Source: Tychonema litorale BBK16 (GTDB lineage Bacteria > Cyanobacteriota > Cyanobacteriia > Cyanobacteriales > Microcoleaceae). From it: 29,898 nt of DNA. The notes beneath the pieces were generated by a model that had not been told where the DNA came from, did not search any database, and saw only the letters and a list, made by a program, of their open reading frames with translations. The stretch is from assembly GCF_021648855.1 (NCBI RefSeq), contig NZ_JAKJHX010000061.1, forward strand, positions 158 through 30,055, read 5' to 3'. Below, piece by piece: positions 13,118 through 21,376 of this stretch. The position numbers and the translations under genes are program-made. The stretch's first letter is position 1, and every line of letters begins with the position of its first letter.

Positions 13118-14680
13118 CTATTTGTGCATGAATTCTGGACTACCCAAAATTAAAGCGGCACGTAGGTTAGTGGGACTGGAGTCGATCGCACTTTTTGTCC
13201 GATCTGAAAATTGATTTCCCAAAGTATTAGCTAATTGCGACGAATCGATCGCACTCCCAGTCTTTTTTTCACCCGTTACCAAGGGCTGATTAGAGGGAGT
13301 GATAGCAAGGGGCAACATCCATCCCGACTGATTTTTGTTAGCGGGAGGAGAGTTTAGAGACAAACGATCGATCGACAAAGCAGTGGCAAAATCTAACCGA
13401 CGGGCGATCGCATCTGGATTCAGCCACGCATCTTGAGTATTCTTATAACCATCGGGAGTTAAGCAGCCATAAGGTGTCATTCCTAGCTGTTGCAAATAGT
13501 TGTACAACGGTTGAAAATTTTCCACTTTTTGTCCTGTCAATCGCACCGCTGATATAACATATTGATAGGGAGTTTTAAACTTAGCATTGTAATTTTTCTG
13601 ATCCCAAAATTCCGGGCTGTGGAACAAAATATTTAAGACTTCGCGGATGTCTCCATCTGTTTCTAGAAAGCGCTTACTGAGTTTGTCTACCAAGACTTGT
13701 GGTGGCTTGTTCGCTACAAAATATTCAGCTAATTTATAGCTAATATGTTTAGCTGTAGCTGGGCTTTTTGCTAAAATATCTAAGGCTTGTTCTCCCTCAT
13801 TCTCACCCAGACCTTTGATAGTCTTTCCCAGAAATACTTTGTCGCTAAAATCATGGCGTTTAGCATCAAAATAAAATCTGTAACCATCATTTTGAGTTGG
13901 GCGAGGCGGAAATCCCCAGCCCGTAAAAATTCGAGCTAATGCGATTACATCTTGTTGCGTGTAACCGCCATTTACTCCTAATGTATGCAATTCCATTAAT
14001 TCACGGGCATAATTCTCATTCAAGCCTTGAAATCTGCCTTTAGCTCCGCTACTTTTTGGATCGGTATTTTGCCAGTTATCTAAATAGTATAACATAGCTG
14101 GGTGGCGGGCAGTTGCGCCTAACAAATCGCGGAATTTCCCCAAGGTGTATGGTCGAATTGCTTCTTGTTCGTAGGCTCCCACCCAAAGTCTGGTCAATCC
14201 TTTATTTGAGTAAACATTGAAGTGATTGTACCAGAAATCCACCATAACTTCTTGCAGTTGGCGGGGACTTTCGGCGGCTCGCAGCAAACGGGCTTGTACT
14301 GCGTGTTGGACGATGATTCGGGCTTTTTGTCGGGCGGAGGCGAGTGCTTCGGGAGTTGGTTTTTGACCGTTTTTTGGGTTCGGGCGATCGTATTCGGCGA
14401 AGAGTTCTGCCGGTGTTTTCTGCAAGGTTTCTAAACTGTTAATTCTGTCAGTAAGGTTCTGAGGTTCAGGGATAGTTTCTGGGGAGAGTTGCTGTTGGAT
14501 GTAGTTTTCTGTGTTAGTCGATCGCACTTTTTCGATATCGCCCGATGTGGGGCCGAAACTCATGCGGTTCAAGAGATGTAAGATTTTGGAATTGTCGGGG
14601 GGAGTGGCGGCACTGCTTGCTGTAATTAATGCCAGCCACAAGTATAGAGATACTGCCGCATATTTTAGCTTTAGATTCAT
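13118..14680 (-). CDS. DUF1800 exported protein
   Basis: A protein of the DUF1800 family, usually found with DUF1501 and of unknown biochemical role. I use the ATG at 14680, giving 520 residues, because it opens directly into a signal peptide (MNLKLKYAAVSLYLWLALIT, then ASSAA). The frame extends 19 codons further upstream. Landmarks: ILHLLNRMSFGPTSGDIEKV, MVDFWYNHFNVYSNKGLTRL, NENYARELMELHTLGVNGGY, ALARIFTGWGF and the helical C-terminal half with YQYVISAVRLTG. The last residues (LILGSPEFMHK) are typical of the family end. The gene precedes the DUF1501 gene by about 130 nt, so they are likely co-transcribed. Confidence 0.9.
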   Translation of the reverse strand: MNLKLKYAAVSLYLWLALITASSAATPPDNSKILHLLNRMSFGPTSGDIEKVRSTNTENYIQQQLSPETIPEPQNLTDRINSLETLQKTPAELFAEYDRPNPKNGQKPTPEALASARQKARIIVQHAVQARLLRAAESPRQLQEVMVDFWYNHFNVYSNKGLTRLWVGAYEQEAIRPYTLGKFRDLLGATARHPAMLYYLDNWQNTDPKSSGAKGRFQGLNENYARELMELHTLGVNGGYTQQDVIALARIFTGWGFPPRPTQNDGYRFYFDAKRHDFSDKVFLGKTIKGLGENEGEQALDILAKSPATAKHISYKLAEYFVANKPPQVLVDKLSKRFLETDGDIREVLNILFHSPEFWDQKNYNAKFKTPYQYVISAVRLTGQKVENFQPLYNYLQQLGMTPYGCLTPDGYKNTQDAWLNPDAIARRLDFATALSIDRLSLNSPPANKNQSGWMLPLAITPSNQPLVTGEKKTGSAIDSSQLANTLGNQFSDRTKSAIDSSPTNLRAALILGSPEFMHK

Positions 14681-14765
14681 AGTAGCTGCGGGAATTGTTG
14701 CTAATATTCTGTACACTTTAGACTCCCATAGCAGCAAAAAGGTTCAATCGCTAGACAAACAGAGA

Positions 14766-15008
14766 TTATCGGCGGTGAAACTCTACTTCGTTTTCGAGAA
14801 TTCGCACATTATAATTAGCAAAAAAATCTTGTCCTAATTTTATCCAAATTTGAATAAAATTAGCTTGCACGGCGCTGTAATCTATCGTCTTTTTAATAGG
14901 CAAGATATCGCTGAGAATTAACCAGTTGACTACCAACAAAAGTAAAGTAGTGTAGGCAACAAACAACAGGGTTTTTTCCCAGGTAAATAACACGATTCCT
15001 GACCTCAA
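14766..15008 (-). CDS. Possible small membrane protein (doubtful)
   Basis: An 80-codon open frame directly after the PEP-CTERM hydrolase gene, overlapping its stop by three bases. It has no ATG; it would need TTG at 15008 or GTG at about 14993. The product would have one membrane segment (TLLFVAYTTLLLLVVNWLIL) and a charged tail ending NEVEFHRR. I do not recognise it. The coupling to the upstream gene and protein-like composition favour a real gene; the start codon and lack of a homologue in memory argue against. Confidence 0.35.
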   Translation of the reverse strand: MRSGIVLFTWEKTLLFVAYTTLLLLVVNWLILSDILPIKKTIDYSAVQANFIQIWIKLGQDFFANYNVRILENEVEFHRR

Positions 15009-16105
15009 TTTTGTTGTTTACTCATCGCAAGGGTAGCTTTCAGTTTTCGACGGCGATAACCAAACATAAAAACACCAAACATCACCAATCCTGCCATAGA
15101 AGATGGTTCTGGAACTGCAACGCTGGTAACGCTGACATTCGGATCGAGGGCGTCACCTTTAGAGTAGATATAATCAGACGCAGCCGCATCTTCAAGCATA
15201 TTTGCTCGCAAAAATAGGGCGCTCCAACGAGCGATCGTTTCTATGCCAACGGCTTGATCTAATGTAGGATTATTGCGATCGGGTTGCGCGCCAGGAGGAT
15301 TGTTAACATTGGTGATGGCAAAGTGATTTGCACCCTGAAGCGCGATCGCAGCTTTGGGCGGTGTTTGAATGTTATCAAACGTGCGTTTTGCTCGTTCTGG
15401 AAGGGCGACACCATCGAGAGATCCTTGAATCAACGCCACTGCAATGTTATTATTAGAAATTGTCACAAATTCATCAGTAATTGGATTCCGCAAGTTAGCG
15501 CCAAAAAATGCACCCGCTAATAGTTGTTTCGGTCTGGTAAATGGCTCCCGACACAAAAACAATTCTTGCAGACATTGGTTGGTGATCGCCAATAATCCCA
15601 CCGCACCACCAAAAGAATGACCTAATAAACCAAGGCGTTGCGTATCAACAACAGAGGCAATTGGAGAGGTTGGGTTGTTGTTTTCGATCGCCATTTGCTC
15701 CAACACCGCCGCAATTTGCGAAGTTTCTGACAGCAAGCTAGGCGGTGCACTGGAATTGACGGGCAAAGGGCGAAAATGGTTGGGTACGACTACCACAAAG
15801 CCGTACCGCGCTACCAGGCTAGCGTAATCTGAATAAAACGATTTATCTACAAACGCACCTTGCAATAAAAGGACGATCGGGAAAGAATATTTGCCCGAAT
15901 TAAGAGCGGATATTTGGGGATAGTAAATGTCTGCTACATCGTTATTAGCAGATATCGTCGTGCTATAACGAGCTGCTTCTTGAAATTGGGGCGAATAATC
16001 GATCGTAGCGGCGGAGGTTTTGCCACCGAGTGCCACAGCAAGTGCAGTAATCCCACAGATGATGGATATGCGTTTTGCCCAGATCAAATTAGCTTTGATA
16101 TTCAT
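15005..16105 (-). CDS. Secreted alpha/beta hydrolase with PEP-CTERM anchor
   Basis: An exported alpha/beta hydrolase, similar in layout to chlorophyllase/dienelactone-hydrolase-like and polyester-hydrolase-like enzymes; substrate unknown. From ATG 16105 it has 366 residues: signal peptide (1 to about 33, ending SAA), VLLLQGAFVDKSFYSDYASLVARYG-like core, nucleophile motif G-H-S164-F-G-G, likely acid D231 in GSLDG and likely H261 in GANHF. The C-terminus (about 330-353) is a PEP-CTERM sorting signal: VPEPSS, a hydrophobic stretch and RRRK, which exosortase would process. The frame is open to 16216, but the upstream region holds a promoter-like palindrome, so I prefer the 16105 start. Confidence 0.85.
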   Translation of the reverse strand: MNIKANLIWAKRISIICGITALAVALGGKTSAATIDYSPQFQEAARYSTTISANNDVADIYYPQISALNSGKYSFPIVLLLQGAFVDKSFYSDYASLVARYGFVVVVPNHFRPLPVNSSAPPSLLSETSQIAAVLEQMAIENNNPTSPIASVVDTQRLGLLGHSFGGAVGLLAITNQCLQELFLCREPFTRPKQLLAGAFFGANLRNPITDEFVTISNNNIAVALIQGSLDGVALPERAKRTFDNIQTPPKAAIALQGANHFAITNVNNPPGAQPDRNNPTLDQAVGIETIARWSALFLRANMLEDAAASDYIYSKGDALDPNVSVTSVAVPEPSSMAGLVMFGVFMFGYRRRKLKATLAMSKQQN

Positions 16106-16160
16106 AATTAAAGTGTTGCCAGAAACTACGGGGAAAGATAGAGATTGCTTCATTGATATA

Positions 16161-16210
16161 ATTATAAGATAGCCTATCTTATAATGCGATCGCGCTGAAG
16201 TGTTAGTCAA
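16161..16210 (-). promoter_or_regulatory. Promoter and perfect palindromic operator of the hydrolase gene
   Basis: 16161-16185 is a perfect palindrome: ATTATAAGATAG, one central base, CTATCTTATAAT. On the minus strand it is preceded by TTGACT (16210-16205), 18 bases and CATTAT (16186-16181), a fair promoter whose -10 box enters the palindrome. The layout, 56 nt before the hydrolase ATG, is what a repressor operator would look like (a TetR-type dimer, for example). No regulator gene is adjacent. Confidence 0.55.
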
Positions 16211-16286
16211 CCCCACCTTCGATTAGTGAACTGCCTCAACAGGTCTTTCTCCGTCAGGGGTGCGGAATGTGGGTTATAACGTATCT

Positions 16287-16370
16287 TTACCGTATTTTTT
16301 GTTTAAGTCCCGTTAGCGCGATTGTCACAGAAAGGATTAAAGTCAATATAAACAGGAAAAAATGCTTCAT
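16287..16370 (-). CDS. Possible 27-residue membrane microprotein
   Basis: A short open frame encodes MKHFFLFILTLILSVTIALT followed by GLKQKIR: one membrane helix with a basic tail, the layout of small single-helix subunits or regulators. It is not one of the photosystem or cytochrome small subunits that I can recall. The ribosome site is weak (GGGCG seven bases before ATG). It sits alone in the gap between the two flanking minus-strand genes. It may be chance. Confidence 0.25.
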   Translation of the reverse strand: MKHFFLFILTLILSVTIALTGLKQKIR

Positions 16371-16499
16371 AATTTCGCCCTCTGGATTGCCAAATCATCA
16401 ACGGAAAAACCAGAACCAAACCATCACACTATAATCAGCCAAAATAACTTTCTCAACTCCCACTCGACCTGCCAGATAAGTTTTCAAAGCATTTAATTC

Positions 16500-18509
16500 T
16501 TAAAGTCCTGTAGGTGCGATCGGACTAATATCTGGATTTAATCCACCTACTTGATTTGTTCTAATTATCCACAAAAATGCTCCTTGTTTCAAGAGGATTT
16601 TGGCGATTTCATCTTGAGTGCGTCTGGGTAGCATAGTTCGGTAACTAATCGCAGCTTTTATGGGATTAGTCACGCTAGCAAAGCGGCTTTTTTTAAAGTT
16701 ACCATAAACTCCTGCCAATGTAGCATTTTTGCGCCAATCTGGACGGACGATGCCGAGGGGAATTAATACTTTTTCTAGATTTTTTGCTAAAGCGACTAAC
16801 TGGTGAAATCTTTGAGTTTGTGCGTCGGTGGGATTTGCGGTTAACCAGTCTTGAATCTGAGGATTTGACTCAATTTCGGCAGTGATTTTTTTGATTGTAG
16901 CGTAAATTGCCTGACTGGAATCTTGGACGCAGGAAGTTGCAGGAGTGACCAAACTTACACCAGTACCGTCTCCGCTGCGGTAACGGGCCATCATAATATC
17001 GAATTGCTGGTTTAATTCGTCTAAAGGCGACAATTGGATGCCGTCAAAATTATAGTCACAACACACACAGTCTAATTTACAAATGATATCGCAAACTGGG
17101 CGATCGCCTAACCAACCTCTCTCTAAGTCTCCCATGTAACTTTGCCATTTGCTCGAACCCGCCACAATACCGTCAGGATTGTGGGCGTAGACTTGTTTGT
17201 ATTCTATATCAAAACGCAATTCATTGGTAAATCGATCGCGTACAACTTTTGCTATACCAAAGGCAAAATGTCCAGTGACAATTCCCAGGGGTGCGGTTTC
17301 GGCTTTTTTGCCACCGATACCGCCGAAACAGTGAATGACTATGCCGATGTCTCCTTCTTGCCAAGGACAAGTGCGATCGTTTTTTCTATCCTCGTTGGGT
17401 GATAATAATACTATCTTGGCTTGCCCTTTTTGAGTTGGTGTATTTTGCCAATTTTCGTTGTTTAAATAAGCCAGGGATTTTTGCAGTCCAAAACGTGTTT
17501 CATCGGGGATTAATCTGGTGATTTTCCGGGGTTCGATGGCTTGGACGACAAAAAAATGGTCGGCATCTTGTTCGCCGTAAATGTACCAGCCATCTGGATT
17601 GAGTGGCGATTTTTCTATGAGGTGATTTGTAGACCTCGCTACGCCATTGTTGTCTGGTTTGACTTGCGGAATCCGAATGATTTCGGCGGGGCCATCAAAT
17701 TGTTGAGATGTTTTGCTGAAATGGCGGACAATGAATTTGTCGCTTTCTGGTTCTTGTCTCTTGATGATTGAGATTAAGGCGCAGGAATGTCCGATGATTT
17801 GTACTGGTTCGCGATCGATTGTTAGTTCATTGCGATCGGGACTACTATAGTTGATCGCCATCACTGGCCGCCGCAGCATCACTGTCACGCTGTCTTCGAG
17901 TCTACTACCTGCGAGAGTTTCCAAAGGGCCGACATTTTGTAAACCATTCAATCTATCTGGATGGATGTTGCCAGACTTTTTACTATTTTCAGCCTGTTTT
18001 GTAAAGTTGATATCTTGCGTTACTGACTGGACAAAAAACTGAACTTCGCGAGTTGTACTCCATTTCAACACTGCTATTTTGCCAATAAAGTTTCGATATT
18101 TTTTAGGTGCATTAAATACTTCAAAAAATACAGACTCACCAGGTAATCTTTGCTCGTTTGAAGGCAATATCAAACGTCCGTTCCAAAGAGCGATCGGCTG
18201 ATATAAATGACCAATTACCACTGAATTGTGGTCGGTTATATCCATCGGTTGCAATTTTGAAACAGCGGGTGTTTCCCCAGGATTACTGTTATTTGAATTC
18301 CTATGATTTTTTTTGACCTGCGGTATTGAATATTCTCGGCTTTTCTCCGCTATTGTCTGCAACCAATTGAGAAAAATCCGAATAAATATGAAAAATGTCA
18401 GACCAAAAATTACCGTCAGAATGGCTAATCCCAAACCCAAAATCAACTGCTCAAAAAATTGACCAGATATGAGGATGAATTTGGGTAATACAAAAAAAAA
18501 TACCGCCAT
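16500..18509 (-). CDS. Conserved-looking membrane-anchored protein of unknown function
   Basis: A 669-residue protein I cannot assign. The N-terminus holds one or two hydrophobic segments (VLPKFILISGQFF; LILGLGLAILTVIFGLTFFIFIRIFL, about 5-50), then a basic, Asn-rich linker and a large soluble part. Features seen: HSCALISIIKR, WYIYGEQDADHFFVVQ, CPWQEGDIGIVIHCFGGIGGKK, a cysteine cluster C-x3-C-x-C-C in CDIICKLDCVCCDYNFDG that could bind metal or form disulfides, and ARYRSGDGTGVSLVTPATSC. The C-terminal quarter is helical. It follows the 223-residue gene by 10 nt on the same strand, forming an operon. I do not see the glutamate motifs of CAAX-type proteases. Confidence 0.75.
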   Translation of the reverse strand: MAVFFFVLPKFILISGQFFEQLILGLGLAILTVIFGLTFFIFIRIFLNWLQTIAEKSREYSIPQVKKNHRNSNNSNPGETPAVSKLQPMDITDHNSVVIGHLYQPIALWNGRLILPSNEQRLPGESVFFEVFNAPKKYRNFIGKIAVLKWSTTREVQFFVQSVTQDINFTKQAENSKKSGNIHPDRLNGLQNVGPLETLAGSRLEDSVTVMLRRPVMAINYSSPDRNELTIDREPVQIIGHSCALISIIKRQEPESDKFIVRHFSKTSQQFDGPAEIIRIPQVKPDNNGVARSTNHLIEKSPLNPDGWYIYGEQDADHFFVVQAIEPRKITRLIPDETRFGLQKSLAYLNNENWQNTPTQKGQAKIVLLSPNEDRKNDRTCPWQEGDIGIVIHCFGGIGGKKAETAPLGIVTGHFAFGIAKVVRDRFTNELRFDIEYKQVYAHNPDGIVAGSSKWQSYMGDLERGWLGDRPVCDIICKLDCVCCDYNFDGIQLSPLDELNQQFDIMMARYRSGDGTGVSLVTPATSCVQDSSQAIYATIKKITAEIESNPQIQDWLTANPTDAQTQRFHQLVALAKNLEKVLIPLGIVRPDWRKNATLAGVYGNFKKSRFASVTNPIKAAISYRTMLPRRTQDEIAKILLKQGAFLWIIRTNQVGGLNPDISPIAPTGL

Positions 18510-18519
18510 AAGATACTAT

Positions 18520-19191
18520 CTAAAAACGAGTTTTAGGTTCGATCCAGTCAGTGCTGGCTTGAGTGCCGAAAACCTGGGGTTGATCGTCGGTGACAGCTAC
18601 TGTTTCGCCGTTGGTATCGACTGCACACAGAGGCCAAGTTCGATCGCCCAAATTGCCAGCGCGGAACAGAACCTGTCCCGGACAAACTTGACTCCAACCC
18701 AACAATACAGCATGAGTGTAAAGACTGCGAGCCGGAGCAACAGTATAAGTGTAATTCTCATTTTTGTCCCAGATGACGGCGTAGTCCGACATATCCGAAG
18801 AGTTGAAAAGTGCTTCAAATTCGCGGGCGAGAACCCTCGAACCTGTTTGATTCCAAGCAACAGGTACTAAAATGGCGATCGTGCCAGACATATCCGTTTC
18901 GTCAGTAGCATAAAACCCGCTTTCAGCCAAGGGTGAAGCAGCCGCCACGGTTTGCAGTTCCCCGGTTTTGAGATTTTCCACAAACATCACACTACTAACC
19001 CGACAACGGGATAATTCCGGCTGCACTTGCAACTCAATTCGACTGTAAGCCGCGTATTGACCATTAGTCGAAACTAGGGAAGGACTACGATAGTAACGGA
19101 GACCAGTCCCCATCGTCGAGCTAACTTTAGCATGAGTGACGGTGATCCATTCCCAAGGCACTGGATAAGGGCTATTTAAGGGGTCGTTCAT
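18520..19191 (-). CDS. Conserved-looking protein of unknown function, first gene of operon
   Basis: A 223-residue protein without a signal peptide or membrane segment. Its repeated strand-like segments, YRSPSLVSTNGQYAAYSRIEL, SSVMFVENLKTGELQTV, AVIWDKNENYTYTV and WPLCAVDTNGETVAV, resemble the blades of a beta-propeller such as those in TolB/WD40-like proteins; this is a resemblance only. It is followed after 10 nt by the membrane-anchored 669-residue gene, suggesting that the two products act together. A 130-nt gap separates it from the divergent OmpA-family gene. Confidence 0.7.
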   Translation of the reverse strand: MNDPLNSPYPVPWEWITVTHAKVSSTMGTGLRYYRSPSLVSTNGQYAAYSRIELQVQPELSRCRVSSVMFVENLKTGELQTVAAASPLAESGFYATDETDMSGTIAILVPVAWNQTGSRVLAREFEALFNSSDMSDYAVIWDKNENYTYTVAPARSLYTHAVLLGWSQVCPGQVLFRAGNLGDRTWPLCAVDTNGETVAVTDDQPQVFGTQASTDWIEPKTRF

Positions 19192-19321
19192 AGGTTTTTT
19201 CCAGAATTTCTATATAACTTTAATTTAGTTCGTTGCACAATTTAACTCAACTCCTGTTAAAGTCCAACAGTTAGGATAGTATCGAAATTAACGTGGTAAG
19301 TGCACGCCAGAGAGAGAAACC

Positions 19322-20254
19322 ATGACGGCATCTTTTAATCAAAAACCTGCAATTCCCCCAACTCGCACCCCCAAGTCGCGGGGAAAAGGTGTTTTCGTAC
19401 TATCCCTGATTGTTCGATTGTTGCTGCTGGGGGTAGGCAGTGGTTTTGCTTGGGTTTTGGGGATGACGATCGCCCAAATTTACCCCTCTACCGCCACAGA
19501 AATGCCATTAGCCGAGAGATTGCTACGTCTGAACCAAAATTTGACCCCAGCCACGAAACGCACGCCAGTCAAGCCAATTCCGCTGCTACAGACACCAAAC
19601 ACTACGCCGAGTCCGCAATCACAAATCAATCCCGCCGTCAAACAGAAATTGCAGTCAGATTTGAGACAATTGCAGGGAGAGTTGAACGCCCTAATTGGGC
19701 GCACGGCGGCTTTGGAAAGTCAGTTGGGTAGTAGTAGCCCGACAGAAACTGTGGAAAAGCGTTTACAGTTGATATCGCGGGAATTGGCCTCGCCGGAAAC
19801 AACCACAACAACTCCTACTCCGGCTTTACCTGCCATTGGCGGCACTCCCACTCCACAGCCTGTAACTACGGCGTCACCAAGTGAGAATAATCCTGTGTTT
19901 GCAGGGGATGCACTGATGGTGACTTTGCCTAGTGATGTTTTGTTTGATACCGGTAGCATTTCCTTGCGCGCGGGAACCAATGCGATTTTGGACAATTTGG
20001 TGGCGGATTTGCGAAATTATGAAGGCGCGACTGTGCGGGTTGCTGGCCACACTGATAATGTGGGGGAAGTGGCGGATAATCGCAATTTGTCTTTTGCACG
20101 GGCTCAGGCTGTGGAGCGATATTTGTCTAATGTGCTTGGGGAGAAGTATCATTGGGTGGCGATCGGCTATGGAGACACTCGCCCTTCGGTGGATAATGGT
20201 TCGGATTCCAATCGCCAGCGCAATCGCCGCATTGAAGTGGCAATTAGTCAATAG
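19322..20254 (+). CDS. OmpA-family peptidoglycan-binding protein
   Basis: A 310-residue protein with a short cytoplasmic Pro/Arg-rich start, one membrane segment (about 23-50), a Pro/Thr-rich stretch, a predicted coiled coil (KQKLQSDLRQLQGELNALIG, about 105-140) and a second Thr/Pro linker. A C-terminal OmpA domain (about 196-310) has DVLFDTGSISL, VAGHTDNVGEVADNRNLSFARA and NRQRNRRIEVAI, the residues that bind diaminopimelate in peptidoglycan. The layout (inner-membrane anchor, coiled coil, OmpA domain) resembles MotB-like or stress-anchor proteins rather than outer-membrane OmpA. The ribosome site AGAGAGAAACC is weak. Confidence 0.88.
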   Translation: MTASFNQKPAIPPTRTPKSRGKGVFVLSLIVRLLLLGVGSGFAWVLGMTIAQIYPSTATEMPLAERLLRLNQNLTPATKRTPVKPIPLLQTPNTTPSPQSQINPAVKQKLQSDLRQLQGELNALIGRTAALESQLGSSSPTETVEKRLQLISRELASPETTTTTPTPALPAIGGTPTPQPVTTASPSENNPVFAGDALMVTLPSDVLFDTGSISLRAGTNAILDNLVADLRNYEGATVRVAGHTDNVGEVADNRNLSFARAQAVERYLSNVLGEKYHWVAIGYGDTRPSVDNGSDSNRQRNRRIEVAISQ

Positions 20255-20362
20255 TCATTAGTCATTAGTCAGTAGTCATTAGTCATTAGTTATGGTAGTA
20301 CCTAACAAATAACAAATAACAAATAACCAATAACTAATAACTAATAACCAATAATAAATTAT
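20255..20362. repeat. Heptanucleotide short tandem repeats
   Basis: The gap before fmt is built of TAGTCAT(T)-type heptamers (about 20252-20290) followed by AACAAAT/AACTAAT/AACCAAT heptamers (about 20305-20350). This matches the short tandemly repeated repetitive sequences (STRR) described in filamentous cyanobacteria. Confidence 0.8.
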
Positions 20363-21376
20363 ATGAAAATTATCTTTTTTGGTACTCCAGAATTTGCTGT
20401 CCCTACTTTATCCAGCCTGCTAAGTCATCCCGATTTCGAGGTAGTCGCTGTTGTCACTCAGCCGGATAAACGCCGGGGAAGAGGCAATCAATTAATGCCT
20501 TCACCTGTCAAAATGGCGGCTTTAAATCACAGTCTCCCAGTTTTGCAGCCATCACGAATCAAGAAAGATGTCGAAATAATTGCCCAACTGCGGGAAGCAG
20601 CAGCCGATGTTTTTGTAGTGGTAGCTTACGGCCAAATTCTGTCTCAAGAAATACTGGATATTCCTAGTTTAGCTTGCGTTAATGTTCACGGTTCGATTTT
20701 GCCGAAGTATCGCGGGGCGGCACCGATTCAGCGCTGTATTTATGATGGGGAAAATAAAACTGGAATTACCACAATGCTGATGGATGCGGGGATGGATACT
20801 GGGGGGATGTTGTTGAAGGCTTTTGCTGGTATTTCACTGTTAGATAATGCTGATTCTTTGGGAGATAGGCTATCAGAAATTGGGGCGGATTTGTTGGTGG
20901 AAACTTTGGTTAGGTTGAGGGATGGAAAGATTGAAGCTGTTCCTCAAGATGAAGCTGATGGAAGTTATGCGCCGATGATTAAGGGTGCTGATTTTGTGTT
21001 GGATTGGTCGAAAAGTGCGATCGCGCTTCACAATCAAGTTAGCGGTTTTTACCCGGATTGTACAACCAGTTTTCGTGGCAATTCCCTGAAGGTGATGGCT
21101 ACTGTGCCGCTGGGGCCGGAATATTGGCTACAAATGCCAGCGGAGTTGAGGGTTTTGGAACGTGATTGGGCTGTTTTGGGCGAGTTGTCGGGGGAGAATG
21201 GGGCTGTTGTGAAGGTTGTGAAGGGCTTAGGTGCGATCGTGCAAACTGGCAATGGTTTATTATTATTACGGGAGGTGCAGTTGGCTGGGAAAAAGGTGCA
21301 GTCGGGGGTGGACTTTGCCAATGGAACTCGGTTAGTTGTGGGGGAAGTTTTTGGGGATGCGGGAGTTACAGGCTAG
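20363..21376 (+). CDS. fmt: Methionyl-tRNA formyltransferase
   Basis: Transfers a formyl group from 10-formyl-tetrahydrofolate to methionyl-tRNA(fMet) for translation initiation. The N-terminus KIIFFGTPEFAVPTL is typical. Catalytic residues are visible: N107 and H109 in VNVHGSILP and D145 in DAGMDTGG; KYRGAAPIQ follows. The C-terminal domain ends at about 332 with LVVGEVFGD; the length (337) is normal. The last 11 nt overlap the end of the convergent TOPRIM gene. It has no def gene beside it in this window. Confidence 0.97.
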   Translation: MKIIFFGTPEFAVPTLSSLLSHPDFEVVAVVTQPDKRRGRGNQLMPSPVKMAALNHSLPVLQPSRIKKDVEIIAQLREAAADVFVVVAYGQILSQEILDIPSLACVNVHGSILPKYRGAAPIQRCIYDGENKTGITTMLMDAGMDTGGMLLKAFAGISLLDNADSLGDRLSEIGADLLVETLVRLRDGKIEAVPQDEADGSYAPMIKGADFVLDWSKSAIALHNQVSGFYPDCTTSFRGNSLKVMATVPLGPEYWLQMPAELRVLERDWAVLGELSGENGAVVKVVKGLGAIVQTGNGLLLLREVQLAGKKVQSGVDFANGTRLVVGEVFGDAGVTG

